34,643 nucleotides of DNA from Myxococcota bacterium (GTDB lineage: Bacteria > Myxococcota_A > UBA9160 > PR03): NCBI GenBank assembly GCA_030066475.1, contig JASJBO010000098.1, positions 1 to 34,643 of the forward strand, in the 5' to 3' direction. The notes beneath the pieces are model-generated. The model did no database searches. It saw only the letters and a program-made list of their open reading frames with translations, and was not told the DNA's origin. This document shows positions 1 to 7,948 of this stretch, one piece after another; position 1 is the stretch's first letter; each line of letters begins with the position of its first letter. The translations under genes were made by a program, and so were the position numbers.

Positions 1-1189
1 CGAAGAGCGGCTCCTGGAACTGGAAGCCCCAGCCCACCGCGTGACCCGCGGCGCGCAGGCCCACCACGAGCGCGGCCAGCACGCCCATGGTCGCGAGCAC
101 CCCCGCCGCGTAGGCGCCCGCCAGGGCCAGTGCCTCGCGCCGCGGGCGGTGGGCCAGCTCGGCCAGGCCCACCACCTTGATCGCGAGCACCGGCAGCACG
201 CAGGGCATCAGGTTGAGCAGCAGGCCGCCGACGAAGGCCAGCAGCAGGGCGGTCCACAGCGAGACCGCGCTGGCGACCGAGGCCGGCTGCGCGGGTGCCA
301 GGGGGAGGTCGACCTCGACGGTGCGGCGCTCGCCGTCGAGGCCGCGCAGTGCCAGCACGCCGCGCACTCGCGTCGGCGCCTCGGTCCCCGGCTCGCCGGC
401 CAGCGCCACCCAGAAGCCGTCGGGGTGGTCGGGGTCGCGCTCGACGCCGAGGGGGGCGAGCGCCTGCCCGTCGAGCAGGTCGGGGAAGAAGATCGCCTCG
501 GTGTCCGGGGTCAGTACGGCACACGCCTGCGCATCGGCTGCCGATCGGCACGGGAAGACGCCGAGGCGCGCGGCGATCCCGGCCTCCGGGCCGGCCGCCC
601 GCGCCTCCAGGTCGACGCCCAGACGCCCGGGCGGCTCGGGCAGCGCGGCAGCCGCCGCGGCGAAGCGGGCGCGCAGCGCCGGGGCCTCGTCGGGCGTCGG
701 GGGCGCGAGCGCGCGCTCGAGCTCGAGGGTCGCGGGGATGCACTGCGTCTCGCACACCAGCACGTCGGCGCGTGCCCGCAGCCGGCGCGGCCCCGCGGCC
801 GGGGCGTCGAAGCCCAGCTCGGCGGCCAGCAGCACGGGCTCGTCATAGCCGTAGGTGGTGAGCTCGCCCTCGGCCTCGCGGAACGCGCGCGGCGCCGGCC
901 AGGCCAGGGGGCCCGCCCGGCCGCCCTCGACCTGGAACTCGATCCGGGTCGGCAGACCCGTCTCGCCCGGATTGCGCCAGTAGAGGTGCCAGCCCGGGTC
1001 GGGCTCGAACCACACGCCCACCCGCACGCGCTGGCCGGCCGGGTCGTCGTCGGGGTGCACGAGCAGCGTCGCGGCGAGCCGCGGCTCGTCCTCGTCGAAG
1101 GCGCCCTCGGCCCGCGGCGCGCCCAGCGCCGGAGCGGCGCAGAGCGGGAGCAGGGCGAGGGCGATCGCGGCGGCGCGCAGGCGGCCCAC
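1..1189 (-). CDS. DsbD/ScsB-like thiol:disulfide interchange protein (partial, C-terminus outside window)
   Basis: The gene runs off the left edge; 396 residues are visible. They begin with a signal peptide (hydrophobic AAAIALALLPL, then AAPALG). A periplasmic DsbD N-terminal-type domain follows, with the cysteine pair CETQC of the kind that relays electrons, preceded by the beta strand ADVLV. Near residue 305 a membrane segment begins and contains LLLNLMPCVLPVL, the hallmark of the DsbD/CcdA transmembrane channel with its redox cysteine (about C330). In this family electrons pass from cytoplasmic thioredoxin through the membrane to periplasmic partners. The remaining helices and any C-terminal thioredoxin domain lie beyond the window. 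I chose the GTG at 1189 because it gives a compact signal peptide; an in-frame GTG at 1237 would add 16 residues. No convincing Shine-Dalgarno favours either. It is divergent from the heme-protein operon at 1447, which may share its promoter region. Frame and family are firm, the exact start is not. Confidence 0.9.
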   Translation of the reverse strand, partial: MGRLRAAAIALALLPLCAAPALGAPRAEGAFDEDEPRLAATLLVHPDDDPAGQRVRVGVWFEPDPGWHLYWRNPGETGLPTRIEFQVEGGRAGPLAWPAPRAFREAEGELTTYGYDEPVLLAAELGFDAPAAGPRRLRARADVLVCETQCIPATLELERALAPPTPDEAPALRARFAAAAAALPEPPGRLGVDLEARAAGPEAGIAARLGVFPCRSAADAQACAVLTPDTEAIFFPDLLDGQALAPLGVERDPDHPDGFWVALAGEPGTEAPTRVRGVLALRGLDGERRTVEVDLPLAPAQPASVASAVSLWTALLLAFVGGLLLNLMPCVLPVLAIKVVGLAELAHRPRREALALAGAYAAGVLATMGVLAALVVGLRAAGHAVGWGFQFQEPLF

Positions 1190-1446
1190 GAACTCCGCAT
1201 CGACGCGTGCGGCTCGGCGGTCGGTGATCCGGATCACCGGCCGGGCGGCGCGAGGGCGCGAGGGCCCGGCGGAAGCCGGCAGGTACCGCTCGCGCAGCAG
1301 CTGGCAGGAGGGCGGTCCAACCCGGCGTGGCGTGGGGCTGCGCGGGGCGGTGAGCCGCCTCACCCATCCGGGTCGGCTCGTGGTCGATACGGGGTTCGAT
1401 CAGCGAGGGCCTGGACCGCGCTGAGGAACATCCGGGGGCTCTGCTC

Positions 1447-2634
1447 ATGAGTCGGATCGGCAAGAGGATCGAACCGTCGCTCGCCTTCGCGGCCCTGCTG
1501 TGTGGCTGGCTCGCGCTCGCGGCCGCGCCCGCCCAGGCCGGACCGCGCGAGCAGGCCAAGCGCCTGCACGACCGCCTGGTGGGCGTGTCGCCAGACGCCG
1601 CCACGCTCGACGCGATGGAGACGCTGATCGCGAACGACCAGGCCGTCGACGCGGCGATGCTGGCGATGCAGCATCCCGCGTTCTACACGACCTCGGTCAA
1701 GAACTTCGCGACGCCCTGGACCAACGTCGAGGGCGACGTCTTCGGGGACCTGAACGACTACAGCGCCACGGTGGTCGGCATGGTGCGCGACGACGTGCCC
1801 TTCGACCAGGTGCTGTCGGCCGACCTCGTGTACGTCGGCGCACCCGGGGTCGTGAGCAGCGGCTACTCGCAGACCGACAACCAGCACTACCAGGAGCTCG
1901 AGCGCCAGCTCGTCGACCTCTCCGACCCGGCGCTGCTGGTCGGGGTCCCGCAGTCGACGCTGCCCGGCTCGATGCTGACGTCCGCCGACACGGCGGGCGT
2001 GGTGACCACGCGCGCCGCCGGCGAGGCCTACTTCAGCGCCGGGACCAACCGGCGGATGTTGCGCTTCACGGCGGTCAACTTCCTGTGCCGCGACCTCGAG
2101 GAGCTGAGGGACATCACGCTCCCGGTCGACCGCATCCGCCGCGACGTGAGCCGCAGTCCCGGTGGCGACAGCACGCTGTTCCACAACGGCTGCTCGGGCT
2201 GCCACACCGGAATGGACGCGCTGGCCGGCGCCTACGCCTACTTCGAGTGGGACACCGACCAGGAGCGCGTGGTCTATACGCCGGGCGTGGTGCAGGGCAA
2301 GTTCGCGATCAACAGCAACGTGTTTCCCTTCGGCTCCATCACGCAGGACGATCGCTGGGACAACTACTGGCGCGAGGGGGCCAACGCGGGGCTCGACTGG
2401 CGCGGTCCCAACAGCGGCGGCTACGGGCCGAAGAGCCTGGGCGAAGAGGTGGCCGCCACGCGGGCCTTCTCGGAGTGCCAGGTGCGGAAGGTGTTCGAGC
2501 ACGTCTGCTTCCGACCGCCCGGGTCGGATGCGGACGTGGCCGAGATCGAGCGCGTCGCCGACGTGTTCGAGGCCTCGAACTACAGCCTGAAGCGCGTGTT
2601 CGCAGAAGTCGGCGCCTTCTGCATGGGCCAGTAG
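1447..2634 (+). CDS. Exported mono-heme cytochrome c-like protein of unknown role
   Basis: This is a 395-residue protein with a clear Sec signal peptide (hydrophobic residues about 11-28, cleavage near APAQA-G). One c-type heme motif, CSGCH, lies at residues 249-253 and is followed by TGMDALAGAYAY. That block resembles the heme block of secreted Planctomycete-type cytochrome proteins of the DUF1585/DUF1588 kind, but I cannot place it firmly in a named family. Further cysteines at about 214, 344, 354 and 392 could form disulfides in the periplasm. It is the first gene of a three-gene operon, 34 bases upstream of a heme lipoprotein that is followed by a Tat-exported DUF1501-like protein. It probably supplies one redox centre to that set, but substrate and electron partner are unknown. 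The ATG start sits just before the signal peptide; the purine-rich stretch upstream is weak as a ribosome binding site. Confidence 0.85.
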   Translation: MSRIGKRIEPSLAFAALLCGWLALAAAPAQAGPREQAKRLHDRLVGVSPDAATLDAMETLIANDQAVDAAMLAMQHPAFYTTSVKNFATPWTNVEGDVFGDLNDYSATVVGMVRDDVPFDQVLSADLVYVGAPGVVSSGYSQTDNQHYQELERQLVDLSDPALLVGVPQSTLPGSMLTSADTAGVVTTRAAGEAYFSAGTNRRMLRFTAVNFLCRDLEELRDITLPVDRIRRDVSRSPGGDSTLFHNGCSGCHTGMDALAGAYAYFEWDTDQERVVYTPGVVQGKFAINSNVFPFGSITQDDRWDNYWREGANAGLDWRGPNSGGYGPKSLGEEVAATRAFSECQVRKVFEHVCFRPPGSDADVAEIERVADVFEASNYSLKRVFAEVGAFCMGQ

Positions 2635-2653
2635 GAGCGCTCGAAGCATGCGC

Positions 2654-2660
2654 GGGAGGA
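2654..2660 (+). promoter_or_regulatory. Shine-Dalgarno deciding the start at 2669
   Basis: GGGAGGA lies 8 bases before the ATG at 2669. It is closer to consensus than the AGGAG that precedes the alternative ATG at 2648. Confidence 0.6.
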
Positions 2661-2668
2661 CTGCCACG

Positions 2669-4795
2669 ATGAGTGGATCGAGAACGGCTCGGCACGGCGT
2701 CGCGCGCGCGCTGCTCGCCACGATGCTCTTCCTGCCCGGTTGCGGGGCGGAGGAGGGCTGGTGGCTCGGCACGCCGCTCGAGGTCTGGGTGAACGAACAG
2801 CTCGACCAGGCGCAGGCTGCAGCGCCCACCGAGACCGGTCTGGAGGCATTCGAGCGACGCGTGTACCCGCTGCTCACCGACTACTGCGTGGACTGCCACG
2901 CCGGGTCGGGGCCGGGCACGCCGTCGATCTCGCACCCCGACCTGCAGACCGCCTACGACGTGGTGGTCAACAACCAGAAGGTCAACTTCGGCGCGCCCGA
3001 GGCGTCGCGGCTGGTGCGCCGCCTCGAGCCCGACTCGCACCACTGCTGGAGCGACTGTGCCGCCGACGCGCTCGAGATGCGGCTCGCGATCGAGGCGTGG
3101 GCCATCGCCGAGCTCGCCGGGAACGACGGCAACGCGACCACCGTGGCTGCGCTCGCCAGCGCGAGCCAGACGCTGGCCGACGGCATCGAGAACGAGGAGT
3201 CGGGCCGCATCGAGACGGGCACGATCGCGCGCTTCGACTTCACCGAGGAGACCGGCGAGGTCGCGTTCGATTCGAGCGGGGTCGAGCCGCCCATGGACCT
3301 GGCGCTCCAGGGCGACATCAGCCTGATGTCGAGCTACGGCGTCAACATCCGGGACGGGCGCGCGATCGCCACCACCGAGGCGAGCCGCAAGCTCTACGAC
3401 CACATCGCGCACCCGTTCCTGGGGAGCCAGCAGTTCAGCGTCGAGGCCTGGGTCACGGCCGCGAACGTGACGCAGGAGGGCCCGGCGCGGATCATCAGCT
3501 ACTCGCGGGGCACCGGCGCGCGGAACTTCACGCTCGGGCAGGTGCTCTACAACTACAACTTCCGCAGCCGCTTCATCAATCCCGAGATCGGCCCCAACGG
3601 CACGCCTGCGCTGCAGACGGCCGACGCCGACCAGGACCTGCAGGCGACGCTCCAGCACGTGGTGGTGACCTACGACCAGTACCAGGGCCGCCGCATCTAC
3701 GTGAACGGGGTGTGGACCGAGGACGTGGACGAGCTGCTGCCGAGCCGCCTGTGGACCTGGGACCCCGACTTCCAGTTCGTGCTGGGGCAGGAGACCAACG
3801 GCAGCCGCGAGTGGGAGGGACAGATCCGCTTCGTGTCGATCTTCCCCTTCGTGATGCCGGAGGAGCACATCGTCCAGAACTACAACGCGGGCATCGGCAA
3901 GCGCCTGCTGCTGCGCTTCGACGTCACCAACTGGATCGGTGCGAACAGCTACGTGGAGTTCGTGGTGAGCGAGTTCGACGACTACAGCTACCTGTTCTGC
4001 GAGCCGCGCCTGTTCACCAGCGCGCCCACGGGCTTCCGGGTGTCCAACCTGCGCGTCGCGGTCAACGGGCTGGTCCCGGTGTCCGGGCAGGCGTTCGTGA
4101 ACACCGATCGCGTGGTCAGCGTGTCCGGCCAGCTGCTCTCGCGGCAGTGCTCGCTGGTGCTGAAGGACCAGGGCCCGGCGGTCGACGCCTTCAGCATCGA
4201 GTTCGAGCACCTGGCCGAGTTCCGCGAGCCGGTGGTGCCGCTGCCGGCGCCGCCGCCGGTGCCGCCCGAGTTCGGCGACGCGCTGCCGCTCGAGGGCAAC
4301 CGGAACTTCGAGCGCATCTGGCAGAACATGTCGGCGGTGACGGGTGTCGACGCGAACACGCCGGGCGTGCGCGACACCTACGACGAGCTGCGCCAGGCGC
4401 TGCCGGGCAATCCCGACCTGCGCTCGTTCTCGTCGGCCCAGCAGGTCGCGATCTCGAAGCTCGCGCTCGAGTTCTGCGACGCGATGGTCGAGTCGGTGCC
4501 GCTGCGCGACGCCTTCTTCGGTGGCGGGGTCGACTTCGCGGCGCCGGCGACCACCACGTTCGCGCCGGGGTCGGCCGATCGCACCAACCTGATCACGTCG
4601 CTGGCCGACAACATGTTGGGCGTCGGGATCGGGAACCAGCCGGATGCGCTCGACCTGATGCCGATCCTCGACCCGCTGATCGACGATCTGATGCTGGGCT
4701 GCACGCCCGCCACCTGCGACGCCGAGCGCACCCGCACCGTGGGCAAGGCCGCCTGCGCGGCGGTGCTCTCGAGCGCTGCAGCCACCGTTCACTAG
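2669..4795 (+). CDS. Heme-binding LamG-domain lipoprotein
   Basis: This is a 708-residue exported protein. The N-terminus has a basic region, a hydrophobic stretch and LFLPGC, a lipoprotein-like cleavage site with C25 as the probable lipidated cysteine; the proline makes the lipobox imperfect. A short cytochrome c-like segment follows with one CVDCH motif (residues 73-77). About residues 215-400 form a concanavalin/laminin-G-like beta sandwich: FSVEAWV, LQHVVVTYD, YVNGV and WEGQIRFVSIF mark its typical strands. A Pro-rich linker (PLPAPPPVPPE) leads to a helical C-terminal domain that I do not recognise. I prefer ATG 2669 because GGGAGGA ends 8 bases upstream; ATG 2648, also with a possible ribosome site, would add 7 residues. 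It lies between a heme protein and a DUF1501-like gene, 20 bases from the latter. It may tether the set to a membrane and bind a sugar or other surface ligand; that role is inferred. Confidence 0.85.
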   Translation: MSGSRTARHGVARALLATMLFLPGCGAEEGWWLGTPLEVWVNEQLDQAQAAAPTETGLEAFERRVYPLLTDYCVDCHAGSGPGTPSISHPDLQTAYDVVVNNQKVNFGAPEASRLVRRLEPDSHHCWSDCAADALEMRLAIEAWAIAELAGNDGNATTVAALASASQTLADGIENEESGRIETGTIARFDFTEETGEVAFDSSGVEPPMDLALQGDISLMSSYGVNIRDGRAIATTEASRKLYDHIAHPFLGSQQFSVEAWVTAANVTQEGPARIISYSRGTGARNFTLGQVLYNYNFRSRFINPEIGPNGTPALQTADADQDLQATLQHVVVTYDQYQGRRIYVNGVWTEDVDELLPSRLWTWDPDFQFVLGQETNGSREWEGQIRFVSIFPFVMPEEHIVQNYNAGIGKRLLLRFDVTNWIGANSYVEFVVSEFDDYSYLFCEPRLFTSAPTGFRVSNLRVAVNGLVPVSGQAFVNTDRVVSVSGQLLSRQCSLVLKDQGPAVDAFSIEFEHLAEFREPVVPLPAPPPVPPEFGDALPLEGNRNFERIWQNMSAVTGVDANTPGVRDTYDELRQALPGNPDLRSFSSAQQVAISKLALEFCDAMVESVPLRDAFFGGGVDFAAPATTTFAPGSADRTNLITSLADNMLGVGIGNQPDALDLMPILDPLIDDLMLGCTPATCDAERTRTVGKAACAAVLSSAAATVH

Positions 4796-4815
4796 GGATC
4801 CGGAGGAAGCCGACC

Positions 4816-6336
4816 ATGAGCCGTCGACGTCATCACGCCTCCAACGAGCCGCTGCTGGACCTGGAGGGCCACGGGCGCCCCGTGACCCGGCGGGACTTCC
4901 TGGGGCGCGGCCTGATCAGCGGCGCGGCGATGATCGCCTCGCCCAGCCTGTTCGGCCTGTTCGGTTCGCGCAACGACGCCTGGGCCCAGGCGGTGGCCGA
5001 GTGCGGCCTCTCGGGCGGCGGCGGGCGGATCCCGTTCGTCTGCTTCGACCTGGGCGGCGGCGCCAGCGTGTCCGGCTCGAACGTGCTGGTGGGCGGCCCG
5101 CTCGGTCAGCTCGACCCGCTCACGGACGACGGCTACACGCGGCTCGGCCTGCCGGCCGACATGCTGCCGTCGCTGCCGGGGCAGGTGAACACCGAGCTCG
5201 GGCTGGCGTTCCACAGCGACAGCGCCTTCCTGCGCGGCATTCTCGACAAGACGGCCCCGGAGACGCGCGCCAACGTGAACGGCTGCATCATCTGCGCGCG
5301 CTCGGACAACGACACCGGCAACAACCCGCACAATCCGATGTACGGCATCAACAAGGCCGGCGCGTCGGGCAACCTGGTGACGCTGATCGGGACCGAGCCG
5401 TCCGAGTCGGGCGGCCGCTCGTTGGCGCCGATGTCGATGATCGATCCGCAGGTGCGGCCCGTGAAGATCGACCGGCCCAGCGACGCGACCGGCCTGGTGG
5501 ACACCGGGAAGCTGGTGCAGCTGCTGAATCAGGAGGATGCCGCCGCGGTGATGGCGGCGACCGAGCAGATCACCGAGCTCAAGCTCGACCACATGACCGA
5601 GGAGGACGTGGTCGAGCAGCTGATCCGCTGCTCCTTCGTGCAGAGCACCGACCTGGTCGCGACCTTCGGCGATCCCCAGCTCCTGAACCCGCTGAACGAC
5701 ATCCTGATCACGGGCGACGACGCCACCAGCATCTTCAGCGCCGCCGAGGTCGACCAGAGCAAGTTCGAGAAGACCTCGACGGTGATGAAGCTCGTGGTGA
5801 ACGGCTACGCCGGCGCTGGCACGATCCAGTTCGGCGGCTACGACTACCACGACGGCACGCGCGCCACCGGCGAGATCCGCGACTTCGAGGCGGGCCAGGC
5901 GATGGGCGCAGTGCTCGAGTACGCCGCCCGCCTGGGCCAGCAGGTCGTGGTCTACGTCTTCAGCGACGGCTCCGTCGGCAGCGACGGCGAGATCGACAAC
6001 TCTGCCGCCGGCCGCGGCAAGCCGGTGTGGCGCGGCGACAACTCGGGCACGGCCGCCGTGTTCATGCTGGTCTACGATCCGGCCGGCCCGCCGCAGCTCA
6101 CCGATCCCTCGCGCCAGCAGATCGGCTACTTCCGGCCGGGCGGATCGGTGGAGACCGCGTCGTCGCCGGTCGCCAACAACGTGGTTCAGCTCGCCCAGTC
6201 GATCGTGCTCAACTACCTGGCGCTGCACGGCGAGGTCGGCCGCCTCGACGAGGTCCTCCCCGGCCACGGCCTGGGCGCCGGCGCCACCCGCGACGCGCTG
6301 GTCGCCTTCCAGCCGATCCGCACCATGGGTACCTAG
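4816..6336 (+). CDS. Tat-exported DUF1501-like protein (alkaline-phosphatase-like fold)
   Basis: This is a 506-residue protein with a twin-arginine signal (TRRDFLGRG then a hydrophobic stretch about residues 30-45, cleavage near AWAQA), so it is probably folded before export. The body resembles DUF1501 proteins, which are related to sulfatases and alkaline phosphatases. The late segment GGYDYHDGT corresponds to the family's W-D-T-H block, and VVVYVFSDGS to its conserved strand, here with D where E-F-G-R is usual. An earlier N-N-P-H-N-P-M segment may add ligands. The enzymatic activity of DUF1501 proteins is not established. The start is supported by GGAGGA at 4802-4807, 8 bases upstream. It is the third gene of the heme-protein operon, and such proteins commonly sit beside secreted cytochrome-like partners. 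Its stop codon overlaps that of the convergent gene at 6333. Confidence 0.85.
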   Translation: MSRRRHHASNEPLLDLEGHGRPVTRRDFLGRGLISGAAMIASPSLFGLFGSRNDAWAQAVAECGLSGGGGRIPFVCFDLGGGASVSGSNVLVGGPLGQLDPLTDDGYTRLGLPADMLPSLPGQVNTELGLAFHSDSAFLRGILDKTAPETRANVNGCIICARSDNDTGNNPHNPMYGINKAGASGNLVTLIGTEPSESGGRSLAPMSMIDPQVRPVKIDRPSDATGLVDTGKLVQLLNQEDAAAVMAATEQITELKLDHMTEEDVVEQLIRCSFVQSTDLVATFGDPQLLNPLNDILITGDDATSIFSAAEVDQSKFEKTSTVMKLVVNGYAGAGTIQFGGYDYHDGTRATGEIRDFEAGQAMGAVLEYAARLGQQVVVYVFSDGSVGSDGEIDNSAAGRGKPVWRGDNSGTAAVFMLVYDPAGPPQLTDPSRQQIGYFRPGGSVETASSPVANNVVQLAQSIVLNYLALHGEVGRLDEVLPGHGLGAGATRDALVAFQPIRTMGT

Positions 6337-7127
6337 CCATCGCGGCTAGGGGACGTTCCCCGGCGGGTTGCGGCGATGGTGAGCAGTGCGCCGAGAACCA
6401 GGGCTCGTTGCGCCGCGGCGCTGGGCTCCGGGGCTGGGATCACGTCACCCCGGAGTAAGCCGATCGCGAAGTCCCGACTCGCGCCCTGCCCAGTACCGAG
6501 CGGGCAGCTCGTCACGGAGAACTCCATGGGCTGCTCGAAGCGCCAGAGCTGGTGCGGGCGGATCGGGAACGGGAGCTCGTCGAAGGCCTCTCCCGTGGGG
6601 TCCGAGGCGAACACCGACAGCTCGAAACACGAGGGAGGGCCTTCCTTCCGGGGCTCCTCGAACCGGAGACGGAAGCGATAGGAGTTGTTCGCGCTGATCT
6701 CCAGGTCCCCGACGCGCTCGAGGGCCGTCTTGCCCGTCTCGACCAGGCGTAGCTCGACCGATGCCTGGTCGGTCGGGATCGCGTAGCCCCGCCAGCTGAA
6801 GCCGCGTGCTTCCGTGGGCGGGATGCCCTCGACGAACGGGACCCCGCCGAGCGTGAGCCAGTGGTCGGTGATCACGGTGCCCTCGGTCTCGTACGTGAGG
6901 GTCAGCTCGATCTCGTCCCCGCCGGCGATCTCCTCCGTGAAGAGGGCCAAGTTCTCGTAGAACCTGCTGGACCAGCCGAGCGGGTCCACGAGTCCCGAGA
7001 ACTGGAGCGTCACCTCCTCGGCGCGGGCGTGGGGCCCGATGCCGAGCGCCGCCGCGGCGACCGCCAGCGACAGCAGGCGCCGCGCGCGCCCGGTGGCCCT
7101 GGCTGATCGCTCCCTCGCCCTGCCCAA
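6333..7127 (-). CDS. PEP-CTERM sorted exported protein of unknown function
   Basis: This is a 264-residue protein with a Sec signal peptide (hydrophobic about residues 18-30, cleavage near PHARA-E). The body is predicted beta-rich and matches no domain I know; it contains one cysteine pair (about 189 and 224). It ends in a PEP-CTERM-like tail: APEPSAAAQRALVLG, a hydrophobic run and TRRG. In organisms with an exosortase this tail directs sorting to the outer envelope or matrix. I chose the TTG at 7127 because AGGGAG lies 6 bases upstream on the minus strand and no upstream in-frame ATG or GTG gives a better signal peptide. It is convergent with the DUF1501-like gene and shares CTAG with it, so both stops use the same four bases. 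Confidence 0.75.
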   Translation of the reverse strand: MGRARERSARATGRARRLLSLAVAAAALGIGPHARAEEVTLQFSGLVDPLGWSSRFYENLALFTEEIAGGDEIELTLTYETEGTVITDHWLTLGGVPFVEGIPPTEARGFSWRGYAIPTDQASVELRLVETGKTALERVGDLEISANNSYRFRLRFEEPRKEGPPSCFELSVFASDPTGEAFDELPFPIRPHQLWRFEQPMEFSVTSCPLGTGQGASRDFAIGLLRGDVIPAPEPSAAAQRALVLGALLTIAATRRGTSPSRDG

Positions 7128-7133
7128 CGTCGG

Positions 7134-7139
7134 CTCCCT
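7134..7139 (-). promoter_or_regulatory. Shine-Dalgarno supporting the TTG start at 7127
   Basis: On the minus strand AGGGAG ends 6 bases before TTG, the best ribosome site near this gene's signal peptide. Confidence 0.5.
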
Positions 7140-7168
7140 GCGACCCGGGTCGCTCGATGCGCCCCATC

Positions 7169-7948
7169 CTATCCGAAGCCATCCACCCCGTACACCGCGA
7201 TCGGGTCGGCGATGCCCTTGACGGGGGTGGGGGGGAAGGGGCGGAGCTGGAAGCGGGGGTCGAGGGACTCCTGCAGGGCCTCGGTCACGATGATCTCGGC
7301 GTCGAGCTGGCGCGTGAGGTCCTGCACGCGGGCGGCGACGTTGACGGTGCGGCCGACGACGGTGAACTCCTTCAGCTCCTCGCTGCCGACCAGCCCCGCC
7401 ACGCCCGTGCCGCGGTGCAGGCCGATGCCGACCGAGAGGCGCGGGAGGCCCTCGGCCTCGAGCTCGCGGTTGTAGTCGCGCATCGCCTCGCGCACGGCGA
7501 GCGCGGCGTGCACCGCGTCGTTGGCCTGCCAGGGGTTGGGCGCGAGCGCGCCGAACAGCGCCAGGATGCCGTCGCCCACGAAGGTCGCGACGTGGCCGCG
7601 GTGCTCGCCGATCGCGCGGCTCGCGCGTTCGAAGTAGCCGTTGAGGACGCGCACCAGCACGGTGGGGTCCACCGCCTCGGCCAGGGCGGTGAAGCCGACC
7701 AGGTCGGCGAACAGCACCGTCACGTCCTTCTTCTCGCCGGTCTCGGCCAGCCCACTCGCGATGACCCGCTCGATCACCTCGTCGGGGGCGAAGCGGCTGA
7801 AGGCGAGCTGCAGGCTCTGGAGCTGCTGCGCGCTGCGCTCGAGACGCTCGTGCAGGCGCCGGACCTCACGGCGGCTGCGCCGCAGCCACACCCCCAGCCC
7901 CGCGCCCAGTACGACCGCCGCGGCCAGCGCGACGGCGAGCGGGCTCAC
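7169..7948 (-). CDS. Membrane-anchored class III adenylate/guanylate cyclase
   Basis: This is a 259-residue protein. One N-terminal membrane helix (about residues 4-22) and a basic coiled-coil-like linker (WLRRSRREVRRLHERLERS) precede a single class III cyclase domain (about 75-255). Visible signatures are VLFADLVGFT with metal-binding D82, VGDGILALFG with D126, and GRTVNVAARVQDL with the transition-state residues N203 and R207. The catalytic set appears complete, so it should make cAMP or cGMP; FTVVG before the Asn motif fits adenylate cyclases better, but I cannot assign the base with certainty. The GTG at 7948 overlaps the TGA of the upstream AhpD-like gene (GTGA, 7945-7948), which fixes the start and implies translational coupling. 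The upstream partners suggest redox or peroxide stress as input, which is inference. The domain would face the cytoplasm as a dimer. Confidence 0.9.
   Translation of the reverse strand: MSPLAVALAAAVVLGAGLGVWLRRSRREVRRLHERLERSAQQLQSLQLAFSRFAPDEVIERVIASGLAETGEKKDVTVLFADLVGFTALAEAVDPTVLVRVLNGYFERASRAIGEHRGHVATFVGDGILALFGALAPNPWQANDAVHAALAVREAMRDYNRELEAEGLPRLSVGIGLHRGTGVAGLVGSEELKEFTVVGRTVNVAARVQDLTRQLDAEIIVTEALQESLDPRFQLRPFPPTPVKGIADPIAVYGVDGFG

Noticed and set aside
41..1450. A long plus-strand open frame opposite the DsbD-like gene
   Set aside because: The minus strand encodes a DsbD-like channel with its LMPCVLP motif; the plus frame is only low-complexity.
2740..4815. The upstream extension of the DUF1501-like frame to 1198 codons
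   Set aside because: The part before 4816 is antifunctional Arg/Gly-rich sequence in another frame of the heme lipoprotein gene. The Tat signal and GGAGGA place the start at 4816.
6349..6361. Hairpin GGGGA-CGT-TCCCC near the convergent junction
   Set aside because: It lies inside the PEP-CTERM gene and has no T-run, so a terminator call is not supported.
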